A stretch of DNA of 64,000 nt from Shinella zoogloeoides (GCF_022682305.1 NZ_CP093529.1:186001-250000); one strand, 5' to 3'. Shown: positions 26,509 through 34,620, counted from the stretch's first letter. Made by a program: numbers and translations. The notes: generated by a model not told the origin, from the sequence alone.

Positions 26509-26841
26509 TCAGCCTTCGACCGTGATCCGCCCCTTCATGTTGGGGTGGAGGCGGCAATAGTAATCCACGGTATCATCGGCCGTAGCGACATGCGTCGCCA
26601 CCTTGCCGGGCGGGATGACGACCTCCCAGCCGCCCTTGACGGTGACTGTGTGGGCGAAACGATCCTTGTTCGTCCACTCGATGGTCTCGCCGGCCTTCAC
26701 CGTAATCTCTGCCGGCAGGAAGGCGAGGTTCTCGATCGTCACATGCACGGTGCCGTTGTGTGCGCGGGCGAGTTTGGCGCCCGCCAGCGCCACGGCCCCC
26801 GTCAGGAGAAGCTGGCGCCGGTTGAGAAACCCCGCCGTCAT
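26509..26841 (-). CDS. Small periplasmic cupredoxin (plastocyanin/amicyanin-like)
   Basis: A 110-residue exported blue-copper protein. The N terminus (NRRQLLLTGAVALAGAKLARA) looks like a Tat signal. The copper ligands are all visible: H in 'FAHTVTV', then C, H and M in 'YYCRLHPNMKG'. It could shuttle electrons to NirK or another periplasmic acceptor. The start overlaps the DUF4142 stop (ATGA), so the two are translationally coupled behind an ECF-type promoter rather than an NnrR box. Confidence 0.88.
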   Translation of the reverse strand: MTAGFLNRRQLLLTGAVALAGAKLARAHNGTVHVTIENLAFLPAEITVKAGETIEWTNKDRFAHTVTVKGGWEVVIPPGKVATHVATADDTVDYYCRLHPNMKGRITVEG

Positions 26842-27359
26842 TTCAGGCCTGCCGCGACATGCTCGGCATGCTGCTGGTGGCCCTGGAAGAGCTTCAGGCC
26901 GGTTTCCAGCAGGCCCTTCAATTCGGCGTTCTGCGCCGAGGGGATGAGCAGCGTTTCGAGCGCGCCGTTGACCTGCTGGTGATAGGCGACCTCATTGTCG
27001 ACATAGGCCTTGTCGAAGGCTGCGCCGTCGAGCTTGCCGAGCTCGGCGCGCTTGTCCTCGGCCGCCTTGGCGAGCGCCTGGCTGGTTGCGTTGTCCTCCG
27101 GCGTGACGTTCAGCTTCTTGACGAGCGCCAGCGCCATGTCGTTGACGGCCTCGTGGTCCTTCTGCATGGATTCGGCGAAGGCCTTGACGTCGGCATTCGC
27201 CGTCTTCGACAGGGCTAGCTTGGCCGCCTCCACATCGATGACGCCGGCGGTGTAGGCGATATGGGCGATCTGCGGATCGGTCGGCTTGTCGTCCGCCATG
27301 GCGAAGGTGGAGGCAAGAGCAAGGCTTGCGGCGGCGACTGCGAGGGTGAAGGTCTTCAT
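26838..27359 (-). CDS. DUF4142 (ferritin-like) periplasmic protein
   Basis: A 173-residue exported protein with a cleavable signal (MKTFTLAVAAASLALASTFAMA-DD) and a helical DUF4142 domain: 'HIAYTAGVIDVEAAKLALSKTANADVKAFAESMQKDHEAVND', 'NEVAYHQQVNGAL', and a C-terminal 'LFQGHQQHAEHV' rich in histidine. DUF4142 proteins are predicted four-helix ferritin-like bundles often linked to oxidative or envelope stress; whether metal is bound here is unknown. GGAGACC precedes the ATG. It is directly downstream of the sigma-factor gene and has its own ECF-type promoter. Confidence 0.85.
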   Translation of the reverse strand: MKTFTLAVAAASLALASTFAMADDKPTDPQIAHIAYTAGVIDVEAAKLALSKTANADVKAFAESMQKDHEAVNDMALALVKKLNVTPEDNATSQALAKAAEDKRAELGKLDGAAFDKAYVDNEVAYHQQVNGALETLLIPSAQNAELKGLLETGLKLFQGHQQHAEHVAAGLK

Positions 27360-27411
27360 CGGGGTCTCCTTGGCGCCGGTGATGGCCGGCGCCTGTTTCG
27401 GTTCACGCGGC

Positions 27412-27442
27412 ATTGGATGCCGGCCCACCGAGGAGGTTCCCG
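27412..27442 (-). promoter_or_regulatory. ECF-type promoter of the DUF4142-cupredoxin pair
   Basis: On the minus strand the element reads CGGGAACCT, 11 nt, CGGCATCCAAT. The same two blocks with the same 11-nt spacing occur before the ECF sigma gene (28150-28180). It abuts the sigma-gene stop codon and lies 52 nt upstream of the DUF4142 start. Confidence 0.78.
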
Positions 27443-28126
27443 TTATTTTTCAAGTCCGAGTTTTTCGATGACGGCCTCCGTCAGCCGGTCGCAGCGCGTG
27501 CCGGCGAAAGGAAAGGCATCGACGAGCACGGGGCCGATCTGTTCCTCCAGACGCGTGCGGATCAGCTTGCGGGCGCGATGCAGCCGCGTCTTGACGGTCG
27601 CAGGCGGCAGGTCCAGTACCGCCGCTGTCTCCTCGACGCTGAGGCCCTCGATGACGCGTGCGACAAAGACGAGGCGGAAGGTATCGGGAAGCGCGTTGGT
27701 CGCCTCCTCGACAAGGTGGAGAAGCTGTCGCTGGGCCATGGCGCGCTCGGGATCGATGGAGATGGCGGAGGAATGCGGGAAGGGAATGATTTCGGCCTCG
27801 CCCGCACCGGACGGCGGGGCGGTCCGCTTCAGTCGTTTCTGCGCCCGCTGCCGCATGAAGGCGGCATTGAGGGCGATGCGCGACAGCCAGGTCGACAGGG
27901 AAGAATCGCCCTGGAACGTGGCGAGGCCGGCGAAGGCGCGAAGATAGGCTTCCTGCAGCACGTCCTCGGCATCCGCGTTGCTGCGGACGACGGCGCGCAC
28001 GAGGCGGTAGAGGCGCTGGTTGTGCGTCTTGATGATCTGGCGCACGGCGTCCGCATCGCCCGCAACGGCGCGGCGGATGAGGTCGGTTTCCTGCAGGACG
28101 GGTGAGAGGTTCTGGACGGTCGGCAT
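27443..28126 (-). CDS. ECF-type RNA polymerase sigma factor
   Basis: A 227-residue sigma-70-family factor with only regions 2 and 4. Region 2 contains 'RLYRLVRAVVRSNADAEDVLQEAYLRAFAGLATFQGDSSLSTWLSRIALNAA'; region 4 contains 'LPDTFRLVFVARVIEGLSVEETAAVLDLPPATVKTRLHRARKLI'. AAAGGAG is 7 nt before the ATG at 28126, better placed than for the ATG at 28132. No anti-sigma gene is directly adjacent, which is unusual. A matching promoter precedes this gene and the next operon, implying autoregulation. Confidence 0.93.
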   Translation of the reverse strand: MPTVQNLSPVLQETDLIRRAVAGDADAVRQIIKTHNQRLYRLVRAVVRSNADAEDVLQEAYLRAFAGLATFQGDSSLSTWLSRIALNAAFMRQRAQKRLKRTAPPSGAGEAEIIPFPHSSAISIDPERAMAQRQLLHLVEEATNALPDTFRLVFVARVIEGLSVEETAAVLDLPPATVKTRLHRARKLIRTRLEEQIGPVLVDAFPFAGTRCDRLTEAVIEKLGLEK

Positions 28127-28149
28127 CGGCATGCTCCTTTCGGGACCCT

Positions 28150-28180
28150 ATTGGATGCCGCCGCTGCCGGAAGGTTCCCG
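28150..28180 (-). promoter_or_regulatory. ECF-type promoter of the sigma-factor gene
   Basis: Minus strand: CGGGAACCT, 11 nt, CGGCATCCAAT. The GGAACCT block is a classic ECF -35 element. The copy before the DUF4142 gene has identical blocks and spacing, so the sigma factor probably recognises both. Confidence 0.78.
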
Positions 28181-28196
28181 CCCGTTACACCATCCC

Positions 28197-28982
28197 CTAT
28201 CGCACCGCCCTGTAGCTGTGCCACGTGCCGTGGCCGAGCAGGGGGAAGATGACGATGAGGCCGACAAGGCCCGTCGCGATGCCGATGAGCGTGAGGATGA
28301 GCACGATGCCGCCCCAGGTCAGCATGACCGGCAGGTTGCGGAAGACGAGCGAGATGCTGGTGCCCATGGCGGTGAAGGCGTCCGTTTTCTCGGCCAGCAG
28401 CATCGGAATGGCGAAGGTGCTGATGGCGAAGGAGAAGGCGGCAAAAAGCCCACCGACGGCGGTACCGACGACCAGCATGCCCAGTCCCTCGGGCGTCCCG
28501 AACAGCATGGCGACGACGTGGTCGAGGCCGGGGAAGGGGCGCAGCCCCACGAAGAGCGCATAGATGATAACGGCGGCGCGCATCCAGACCAGCATGAGCA
28601 GGCAGAGGATCGCGCCGGTATACCAGACCTGCCCGCCCGACTCGGCCTTCACGAAGATCATGCGTGACAGGCTGGTAGGGGTGCCTTCCTCGAGGTCCCG
28701 GCTCTTGCGGTAGAGACCGATGGCCATCAGCGGGCCGACGACCATGAAGCCGGCCAGCGCCGGGAAGAGAATATAGTCCAGCTCCATGTGGAAGAGGCAC
28801 CAGACCACCGCCACCGAGATGAGGAAGACGGCAAAGCCGTAGAGGAGGCTCGGCAGCGGATTGCGCCAGAGGTCGCGCCAGCCGGCGGAAAGCCAGCCGA
28901 AGGCGGCGCCCGCCGGCAGGTGGCGGCGGCGCTGCTCGGCGAGCGGCACGGGGGCGTTAGCCGTCTTTTCAGTCGTTCCCAT
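28197..28982 (-). CDS. DUF2189 integral membrane protein
   Basis: A 261-residue membrane protein with about six hydrophobic segments. 'AFGWLSAGWRDLWRNPLPSLLYG' near the N terminus, 'FMVVGPLMAIGLYRKSRDLEEG' and 'PMLLAEKTDAFTAMGTSISLVFRNLPVMLTWG' are DUF2189 hallmarks. The family is often found beside cytochrome oxidase genes, but its function is unknown. GGAGGAGGAAC precedes the start. It lies 15 nt after the 65-residue gene and is the apparent end of the nsrR-cco transcript. Confidence 0.85.
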   Translation of the reverse strand: MGTTEKTANAPVPLAEQRRRHLPAGAAFGWLSAGWRDLWRNPLPSLLYGFAVFLISVAVVWCLFHMELDYILFPALAGFMVVGPLMAIGLYRKSRDLEEGTPTSLSRMIFVKAESGGQVWYTGAILCLLMLVWMRAAVIIYALFVGLRPFPGLDHVVAMLFGTPEGLGMLVVGTAVGGLFAAFSFAISTFAIPMLLAEKTDAFTAMGTSISLVFRNLPVMLTWGGIVLILTLIGIATGLVGLIVIFPLLGHGTWHSYRAVR

Positions 28983-28997
28983 GAGTTCCTCCTCCGG

Positions 28998-29195
28998 TCA
29001 GCAGGACGGCCGGGCGGCGCGGTACGCGCCGTCATGGCCTTCCGTCTTGAGGTGCTCCACGCAGTCAGGCTGCGAGGAAAGCGCGACATGCACGAGATGC
29101 GCATTCGCCCCGATGAAGATGAGCGCGCCCGCCCCGACGATGAGGAACGAAACGAGCCGCCAGTTGAGGCGCGGCCTGCCGGCGAGTGCGGTCAT
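28998..29195 (-). CDS. Small single-pass membrane protein of the cco operon
   Basis: A 65-residue protein with one membrane segment ('LVSFLIVGAGALIFIGANAHLVHVAL') and a short C-terminal tail with two cysteines ('SQPDCVEH' and the terminal C). It is coupled to ccoP by an ATGA overlap, which strongly supports translation. It may be an oxidase-associated subunit or assembly factor; the segment 'ANAHLVHVALSSQPDCV' is the likely conserved part. No named family recognised. Confidence 0.72.
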   Translation of the reverse strand: MTALAGRPRLNWRLVSFLIVGAGALIFIGANAHLVHVALSSQPDCVEHLKTEGHDGAYRAARPSC

Positions 29196-30070
29196 GGCGC
29201 CTTCTCCCCGAGCGTGCCGACATAGAGCGCCAGCAGCTTGATATCGACCGGCGGAAGGCGGCCTTCCCAATGGGGCATGTGGCCCTGCCGGCCGGAATAG
29301 ATCGTGGTGAAGACGGATTGCGCGTCGCTGCCGTAGATCCATGCCGCGTCGGTGAGGTCGGGCGCGCCCGCGTCCGTGCTGCCGCGGGCATCCTCGCCGT
29401 GGCAGGCGACGCAATTGGCGGCGAAGACCTCCTGGCCCGCCGCGATGCGCGCCTTGTCGTTCTCGTCCATGGGCAGGTTCGAGAGCGAGCGCACATAGGC
29501 GGCGACCGCGCGGATCTGCTTGTCGTCGAGCACGCCGTCACGGCCGAAAGCCATCATCTGCGAAACGCGGGTCTCCTCGTTGGTGGAGTTGATGCCGATG
29601 CGGATCGTCTCGGCGATCGTCTCCGGGTCGCCGCCCCACAGTCGCGCCTTGGCGGCAAGATTCGGGAAGCCGGGGCCGCCGGTGCCGCGCGTGCCGTGGC
29701 AGACGGCGCAGTTGTCGATGAAGAGCGTGCGGCCTGTCTCCTGCACATGGGCCATCAGCGCCGGGTCGGCGGCGATGTCCTCGAGGCTCGCCTCGGCGAT
29801 GCGGCCGGTCCAGGCGGCGCGGGCCGCGGCGGCGTCCTCGACCTGTTTCGTCACCACGGCGCGCTGGTCGATGCCGAGCAGGCCCTTCGTGTAGGTGACG
29901 CCGAGCGGCCAGGCCGGCATCAGGATCCAGTAGCCGATGGCGAACAGCGTGGTGACGGTGAGGAAGAAGATGACGACGCGCGGAATGGGCGTCTCCAGCT
30001 CCTCGATGCCGTTCCACTCATGCCCGGTGGTAGTCCGCCCGGTGGCGGGATCGTGTCTTTCCGTCGCCAT
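29192..30070 (-). CDS. ccoP: cbb3-type cytochrome c oxidase dihaem subunit CcoP
   Basis: A 292-residue membrane-anchored cytochrome c with one N-terminal membrane helix (about 31-52) and two haem c sites, CAVCH (C121, C124, H125) and CVACH (C220, C223, H224). It delivers electrons from soluble cytochromes to CcoO/CcoN. 'HEWNGIEELETPIPRW'-like N terminus (here PIPRVV) is characteristic. It follows ccoQ by 3 nt. Normal length. Confidence 0.96.
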   Translation of the reverse strand: MATERHDPATGRTTTGHEWNGIEELETPIPRVVIFFLTVTTLFAIGYWILMPAWPLGVTYTKGLLGIDQRAVVTKQVEDAAAARAAWTGRIAEASLEDIAADPALMAHVQETGRTLFIDNCAVCHGTRGTGGPGFPNLAAKARLWGGDPETIAETIRIGINSTNEETRVSQMMAFGRDGVLDDKQIRAVAAYVRSLSNLPMDENDKARIAAGQEVFAANCVACHGEDARGSTDAGAPDLTDAAWIYGSDAQSVFTTIYSGRQGHMPHWEGRLPPVDIKLLALYVGTLGEKAP

Positions 30071-30073
30071 CGT

Positions 30074-30244
30074 CTATTCCTTCGGCCGGTCGTCTTTGTC
30101 GAGGATGCTGGTCTTGGCGCGGGTGAAGCGTTTCCGGTTGCCCGGCCACAGGGCATAGACCAGAACGCCCGCGGCCATGGCGATCAGGTAGAACAGGCCC
30201 CAGCTCTTGGCGAAGGCGACGATGCTGTCGTGATCGGTCTCCAT
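30074..30244 (-). CDS. ccoQ: cbb3-type cytochrome c oxidase small subunit CcoQ
   Basis: A 56-residue protein with a single membrane helix ('LFYLIAMAAGVLVYALWP') followed by a basic stretch 'NRKRFTRAK', the standard CcoQ/FixQ layout. It stabilises the oxidase complex. GGAGTAGC precedes the ATG and the gene lies 1 nt after the ccoO stop. The small size and order O-Q-P make the identification secure. Confidence 0.9.
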   Translation of the reverse strand: METDHDSIVAFAKSWGLFYLIAMAAGVLVYALWPGNRKRFTRAKTSILDKDDRPKE

Positions 30245-30245
30245 G

Positions 30246-30986
30246 CTACTCCTCCTTCGCTGCGGTTTCCTGGTGCGCGGCCTGCGTGAGCTGGCCGACG
30301 ATCTGGAGATAGGCGACGAGCGCGTCCATCTCCGTCAGGAGGCCCGGATTGCCGTCGAAGACGCGCACATTCGTCGCCTCGCCGTAGCGCTCGCTGACGC
30401 CGGAAGCCTCCGCGCCGTCCGGGTTCGCCTGGCCGCGGGCATCGGCGGTGGCGTTCTCGATCATCGCGTCCGTATAGGGCACGCCGACGGCGCGCTGGGC
30501 GGCGAGGTGCTCGCCGAGATCGTCGATCCTCAGCGCGTTGCGCTTCAGCCAGCCGTAGCGCGGCATCACCGATTCCGGCACCACGTCGCGCGGGTTCATC
30601 AGGTGGGCGACGTGCCATGCGTCGGAATACTTGCCGCCGAGGCGGGCAAGGTCCGGCCCGGTGCGCTTGGAACCCCAGAGCATCGGGTGGTCGTATTTCG
30701 ATTCCACGGCGAGTGAGTAGGGACCGTAGCGCTCCACCTCGTCGCGCAGCGTGCGGATCATCTGCGAATGGCAGGCATAGCAGCCCTCGCGGAGATAGAT
30801 GTTGCGGCCGGCAAGCTCCAGCGGCGTGTAGAGCCGCATGTCCGGCGCGTCCTCCACCGTCTCGTGGATGGTGAAGAGCGGGGCGATCTCGACGATGCCG
30901 CCGATGGAGGCGACGCCGACGATGGCGAGCACGAAGCCGATGGCGTTGCGCTCGATCTTGCGGTGGAAGAATTCCTTCATGGTCAT
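30246..30986 (-). CDS. ccoO: cbb3-type cytochrome c oxidase monohaem subunit CcoO
   Basis: A 246-residue membrane-bound cytochrome c: N-terminal membrane helix (about 15-38), haem site CYACH (C69, C72, H73), and the CcoO hallmarks 'REGCYACHSQMIR', 'YDHPMLWGSKRTGPDLARLGGKYSD' and 'PRDVVPESVMPRY'. Transfers electrons from CcoP to the catalytic subunit. The start overlaps the ccoN stop by 4 nt; a second ATG two codons later is also possible. Confidence 0.96.
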   Translation of the reverse strand: MTMKEFFHRKIERNAIGFVLAIVGVASIGGIVEIAPLFTIHETVEDAPDMRLYTPLELAGRNIYLREGCYACHSQMIRTLRDEVERYGPYSLAVESKYDHPMLWGSKRTGPDLARLGGKYSDAWHVAHLMNPRDVVPESVMPRYGWLKRNALRIDDLGEHLAAQRAVGVPYTDAMIENATADARGQANPDGAEASGVSERYGEATNVRVFDGNPGLLTEMDALVAYLQIVGQLTQAAHQETAAKEE

Positions 30987-32641
30987 TCTCCCGCCTGTGC
31001 CGCGCCGGCCTGTCCATAGAGCGGTACGTCGCCGGAAGCTTCCGTCTTGCGGGCGTGGCGCGCCATGCGGATCGTCATGCCGACATTGAAGGAGCAGACG
31101 ACGGCACCGGTGAGGAACAGGAGGCCGCCGAAGGCGCGGGCGATATAGTAGGGATGCATGGCGACGAGACTGTCGATGAAGGAATAGGCGAGCGTGCCGC
31201 TGTCGTTATAGGTGCGCCACATCAGGCCCTGGATGATGCCCGAATTCCACATGGAGAAGACGTAGACGACGGTGCCGGCCAGCGCGAGCCAGAAATGCAC
31301 CTCGATCAGCTTGGGCGAATACATGCGTTCCGTCTTCCACATCCAGGGCACGAGGGCGTAGAGCGAGCCGAAGGTGATCATCGCCACCCAGCCGAGCGCG
31401 CCGGCATGGACATGGCCGACCGTCCAGTCGGTGTAGTGCGACAGCGAGTTGACGGCGCGGATCGCCATGAACGAGCCTTCGAAGGTGGAGAGGCCGTAGA
31501 ACACGGCGGCGACCATCATGAAGCGCAGCGTCGCGTCGTCGCGCACCTTGTTCCAGGCGCCGTTCAGCGTCGCCAGCGCGTTGCCGGCGGAAGCCCAGGA
31601 GGGCACGAGGAGCACGATGGAGAAGGTCATGCCGAGGGTCTGCACCCATTGCGGCAGGGCGGTGTAGTGCAGGTGGTGCGCGCCCGCCCACATATACATG
31701 AAGGTGATGCCCCAGAAGCTGATGATGGAGAGCCGGTAGGAGAAGATCGGCCGCTCGGCGCGCTTGGGCAGGTAATAGTACATCATGCCGAGGAAGCCGG
31801 CCGTCAGGAAGAAGGCGACGGCGTTGTGGCCGTACCACCATTGCGTCATGGCGTCCTGCACGCCGGCGAAGAGCGAATAGCTCTTGGCATGGCCGAAGGA
31901 GACCGGCACGGCGAGGTTGTTGACGATATGCAACACCGCGACGATCAGGATGAAGGCCATGTAGTACCAGTTCGCCACGTAGATATGCGGCTCCTTGCGG
32001 CGCTGGAGCGTGCGGATGTAGATCAGGAAATAGACGACCCAGACGATCACCAGCCAGATATCGGCATACCATTCCGGCTCGGCATATTCCTTGGACTGGG
32101 TGAGGCCGATCAGGTAGCCGGTGGCGGCGACGAGACAGAAGAGATTGTAGCCGATCAGCACGAACCACGGGCTGAACTGGTCCGGCAGCCGCGCGCGACA
32201 GGTGCGCTGGAGGACGTGGAAGGAAGTGGCGATGAGCGCATTGCCGCCGAAGCCGAAGATGACGCCGGACGTGTGCACGGGCCGCAGCCGGCCGAAGCTC
32301 GCCCAGGCCGAATCGACGAAGGTCAGCTCCGGCCAGGCCAGCAGCGCGGCCACCCAGACGCCGACGAACATGCCGACGACCGCCCAGGCGAGCGAGAGGA
32401 CGATGCCGACCCGCGTCGGGTCGTCGTAATATTCCGAGAGCCGGCTTTCCGGCGGTTCGGGAGCAAACAGCGCGGAGAGCACGGCAAAACCGAGGCCGAC
32501 GCTGAAGGCGAGCACGATATAGCCGTGCACGGCGAGCGGATCGCCCTGGCCGCCCACCGCCATGGCAAGTCCCGTCAGGGCGAGCGCGCCGAGCACGAAG
32601 AGGGCGAGGTGCCGCTCCGAAACCGTCAATCCCGATATCAT
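30983..32641 (-). CDS. ccoN: cbb3-type cytochrome c oxidase catalytic subunit CcoN
   Basis: A 552-residue, 12-14-helix haem-copper oxidase subunit I of the high-affinity cbb3 class. 'RLRPVHTSGVIFGFGGNALIATSFHVLQRT' carries the low-spin haem region, 'QWWYGHNAVAFFLTAGFLGMMYYYLPK' the active-site histidine and tyrosine helix, and 'SHYTDWTVGHVHAGALGW' further ligands. The start at 32641 has GGGG upstream and gives normal length; a longer frame would overlap nsrR. It lies 16 nt after nsrR. No ccoGHIS maturation genes follow. Confidence 0.96.
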   Translation of the reverse strand: MISGLTVSERHLALFVLGALALTGLAMAVGGQGDPLAVHGYIVLAFSVGLGFAVLSALFAPEPPESRLSEYYDDPTRVGIVLSLAWAVVGMFVGVWVAALLAWPELTFVDSAWASFGRLRPVHTSGVIFGFGGNALIATSFHVLQRTCRARLPDQFSPWFVLIGYNLFCLVAATGYLIGLTQSKEYAEPEWYADIWLVIVWVVYFLIYIRTLQRRKEPHIYVANWYYMAFILIVAVLHIVNNLAVPVSFGHAKSYSLFAGVQDAMTQWWYGHNAVAFFLTAGFLGMMYYYLPKRAERPIFSYRLSIISFWGITFMYMWAGAHHLHYTALPQWVQTLGMTFSIVLLVPSWASAGNALATLNGAWNKVRDDATLRFMMVAAVFYGLSTFEGSFMAIRAVNSLSHYTDWTVGHVHAGALGWVAMITFGSLYALVPWMWKTERMYSPKLIEVHFWLALAGTVVYVFSMWNSGIIQGLMWRTYNDSGTLAYSFIDSLVAMHPYYIARAFGGLLFLTGAVVCSFNVGMTIRMARHARKTEASGDVPLYGQAGAAQAGE

Positions 32642-32657
32642 CGATATCCCCTTCGTC

Positions 32658-33104
32658 TCACGCCGCCACGGCATCGATGCCGAGCAGCGGGCCGAGCGCG
32701 GCCCTGTTGCGGACAATATCTTCAAGCGTGTATTTGTCGAGCACCGCAAGGAATGCGGAAAGCGCCTCGTGCAGCACGCCTTTCAGCCGGCAGGCCGGCG
32801 AGATCGCGCAGGGCCGCCCCCCGGCTTGCATGCATTCGGCCAGGCAGAATTCCTCCTCGGTCGCCCGCACCAGTGCGCCGATGGCTATCGTGCTCGGAGC
32901 CTTGGCCAGCCGGATGCCGCCCGCCCGGCCTCGTGCCGTCTCCACGACGCCGAGGTCGCGCAGGGTCTGCGCCACTTTCAGGAGATGGTTGCGGGAAAGC
33001 CCGTAGGCCTCCGCCACATCGTTGGCGGTGCATATGCCGCCCGGCCGCGTGGCCACGTAGATCAGCATGCGCAGGGCGTAGTCCGTGTGAAGCGTCATCC
33101 GCAT
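32658..33104 (-). CDS. nsrR: Rrf2-family NO-sensing regulator, NsrR-like
   Basis: A 148-residue winged-helix regulator. 'MTLHTDYALRMLIYVA' and 'TANDVAEAYGLSRNHLLKVAQTLRDLGVVETARGRAGGIRL' form the Rrf2 DNA-binding domain. Cysteines at 91, 99 and 105 (LAEC, RPC, SPAC) match the three Fe-S ligands of NsrR, with an additional C87. NsrR represses NO-detoxification genes until NO attacks its cluster. Being the first gene before ccoNOQP suggests control of the oxidase operon or co-expression with it. A 5-5-5 inverted repeat upstream may be its own operator. Confidence 0.88.
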   Translation of the reverse strand: MRMTLHTDYALRMLIYVATRPGGICTANDVAEAYGLSRNHLLKVAQTLRDLGVVETARGRAGGIRLAKAPSTIAIGALVRATEEEFCLAECMQAGGRPCAISPACRLKGVLHEALSAFLAVLDKYTLEDIVRNRAALGPLLGIDAVAA

Positions 33105-33132
33105 GCCGGTGTCTCTCGCAAGGCCTTAAAAA

Positions 33133-33147
33133 GGTATTATGGATACC
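33133..33147. promoter_or_regulatory. Inverted repeat upstream of nsrR
   Basis: GGTAT-TATGG-ATACC is flanked by A-rich sequence on the left (TTAAAAA) and T-rich on the right (ACTTTTAG). It is 28 nt upstream of the nsrR start, in promoter position, and is a candidate autoregulatory NsrR site. Three GTGCAA half-sites also lie in this gap (33155, 33179 and, inverted, 33200). Confidence 0.45.
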
Positions 33148-33273
33148 ACTTTTAGTGCAAGCCGTATCCGACGGAAAGTGCAATAGCGTCGCAGGCTCTT
33201 GCACGGGATGGGCTGCATGCCGCGCGAAATCCGTTATTTTGCTCCGGTCTGATTCGAACGAAAGAGAAGAGCG

Positions 33274-34620
33274 ATGCGCGCGACACTGAACGAGCTTGCA
33301 ACGAACCTCGCCACGGGCAAGGTCACGGCCTCGTATCTCATCGAGGATGCGCTGGCGCGCATCGCCGACGAAGCCGGGGAGGGTGCGCGCGCTTTCCTCA
33401 AGGTCCATGCGGGCAAGGCGCGCACCGCCGCAAGGGCGGCCGACGACCTGCGCGGGGCGGGCCTTGCGCCCTCGCGCTTCGCCGGCATTCCGATCGCGGT
33501 GAAGGATCTCTTCGACCTTGCGGGCGAGGCGACGCCCGCCGGCTCGATAGCACTGGTCGATGCACCGCCCGCCGGCACCGATGCTGTCGCCGTCGCGCGC
33601 CTCAAGGCCGCCGGCTTCATTGTCGTCGGCCGCAACAACATGACCGAGTTCGCCTTTTCCGGCGTTGGCATCAACCCGCATTACGGCACGCCCGCCAACC
33701 CCTATGACCGTGCCACCGGCCGCATTCCCGGCGGTTCATCCTCGGGCGCGGCCGTCAGCGTGGCGGACGGCATGGTTGCCGCCGCCATCGGCTCCGATAC
33801 CGGTGGCTCCTGCCGGATTCCCGCCGCGCTTTGCGGCGTCGTCGGCTACAAGCCGACCGCCAGCACCGTGCCGCTTGACGGGGCGCTGCCGCTCTCCTTC
33901 ACGCTTGATTCCATCGGCCCGCTGGCGGGCAGCGTCGATTGCTGCGCCAGCCTGCATGAGATTCTCAGCGGCGCTTCGCTCGCCAGCGCGGGGGAGCGCC
34001 CCGTCGCCGGTCTCAGGATCGCCGTGCCGCAGTCGGTCGTCTTCGACGGCATTGAGCCGTATGTGGCGCGGACCTTCGAGGCGGCGCTCGCGCGTCTTGC
34101 CGATGCCGGCGCACTTGTCACGGAAATTCCGCTGAAGGAATTCGAGATGGTCGGCCGCATCAATGCCAAGGGCGGGTTCCCTGCACCCGAGGCGCTGTCA
34201 TGGCATCGCGACCTGCTGGAGACGCATGGCGAGCAATATGACCAGCGTGTGCGCGCCCGCATCCTGCGCGCCCACGAGCAGACGGCGGCGGACTATATCG
34301 ACATGCTGCATCTGCGCCGCGCCTATATCGCGCAGACGAACCGGGCCATCGCGCCCTATGACGTCCTTGCCATGCCGACCGTACCGATGGTCGCGCCGGC
34401 CATCGGCATGCTGGAGGCCGACAACGACCTCTTCGTGAAGACCAACCTGACGCTGCTGCGCAACCCGACGCTCATCAACATGCTGGACGGCTGCGCCATC
34501 TCGCTGCCGGTGCAGGACGAAGGTGAAGCGCCGGTCGGCCTGATGCTGGCGGCGAGCGGCGGGCGCGACGCGGCGCTGTTCGCGGCGGCGCGGGCGGTGG
34601 AGGCGGCGCTGCGGCGGTAA
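33274..34620 (+). CDS. Amidase-signature family hydrolase
   Basis: A 448-residue amidase-signature enzyme. The Ser-cisSer-Lys triad is visible as K in 'IAVKDLFD', S in 'GGSSSGAA' and S in 'IGSDTGGSCRIPAA'. The family hydrolyses C-N bonds in amides, carbamoyl compounds or allophanate. The C-terminal domain of allophanate hydrolase is absent, so AtzF/DUR1 function is not supported, although the urease cluster downstream makes an amide-to-ammonia role attractive. AGAGAAGAG precedes the ATG. Its stop codon lies inside a tandem duplication. Confidence 0.85.
   Translation: MRATLNELATNLATGKVTASYLIEDALARIADEAGEGARAFLKVHAGKARTAARAADDLRGAGLAPSRFAGIPIAVKDLFDLAGEATPAGSIALVDAPPAGTDAVAVARLKAAGFIVVGRNNMTEFAFSGVGINPHYGTPANPYDRATGRIPGGSSSGAAVSVADGMVAAAIGSDTGGSCRIPAALCGVVGYKPTASTVPLDGALPLSFTLDSIGPLAGSVDCCASLHEILSGASLASAGERPVAGLRIAVPQSVVFDGIEPYVARTFEAALARLADAGALVTEIPLKEFEMVGRINAKGGFPAPEALSWHRDLLETHGEQYDQRVRARILRAHEQTAADYIDMLHLRRAYIAQTNRAIAPYDVLAMPTVPMVAPAIGMLEADNDLFVKTNLTLLRNPTLINMLDGCAISLPVQDEGEAPVGLMLAASGGRDAALFAAARAVEAALRR

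Noticed and set aside
33274..34620. Allophanate hydrolase (AtzF) for a urea amidolyase route
   Set aside because: Only the amidase-signature domain is present; the C-terminal allophanate hydrolase domain and any urea carboxylase gene are missing, while a complete urease is encoded nearby.
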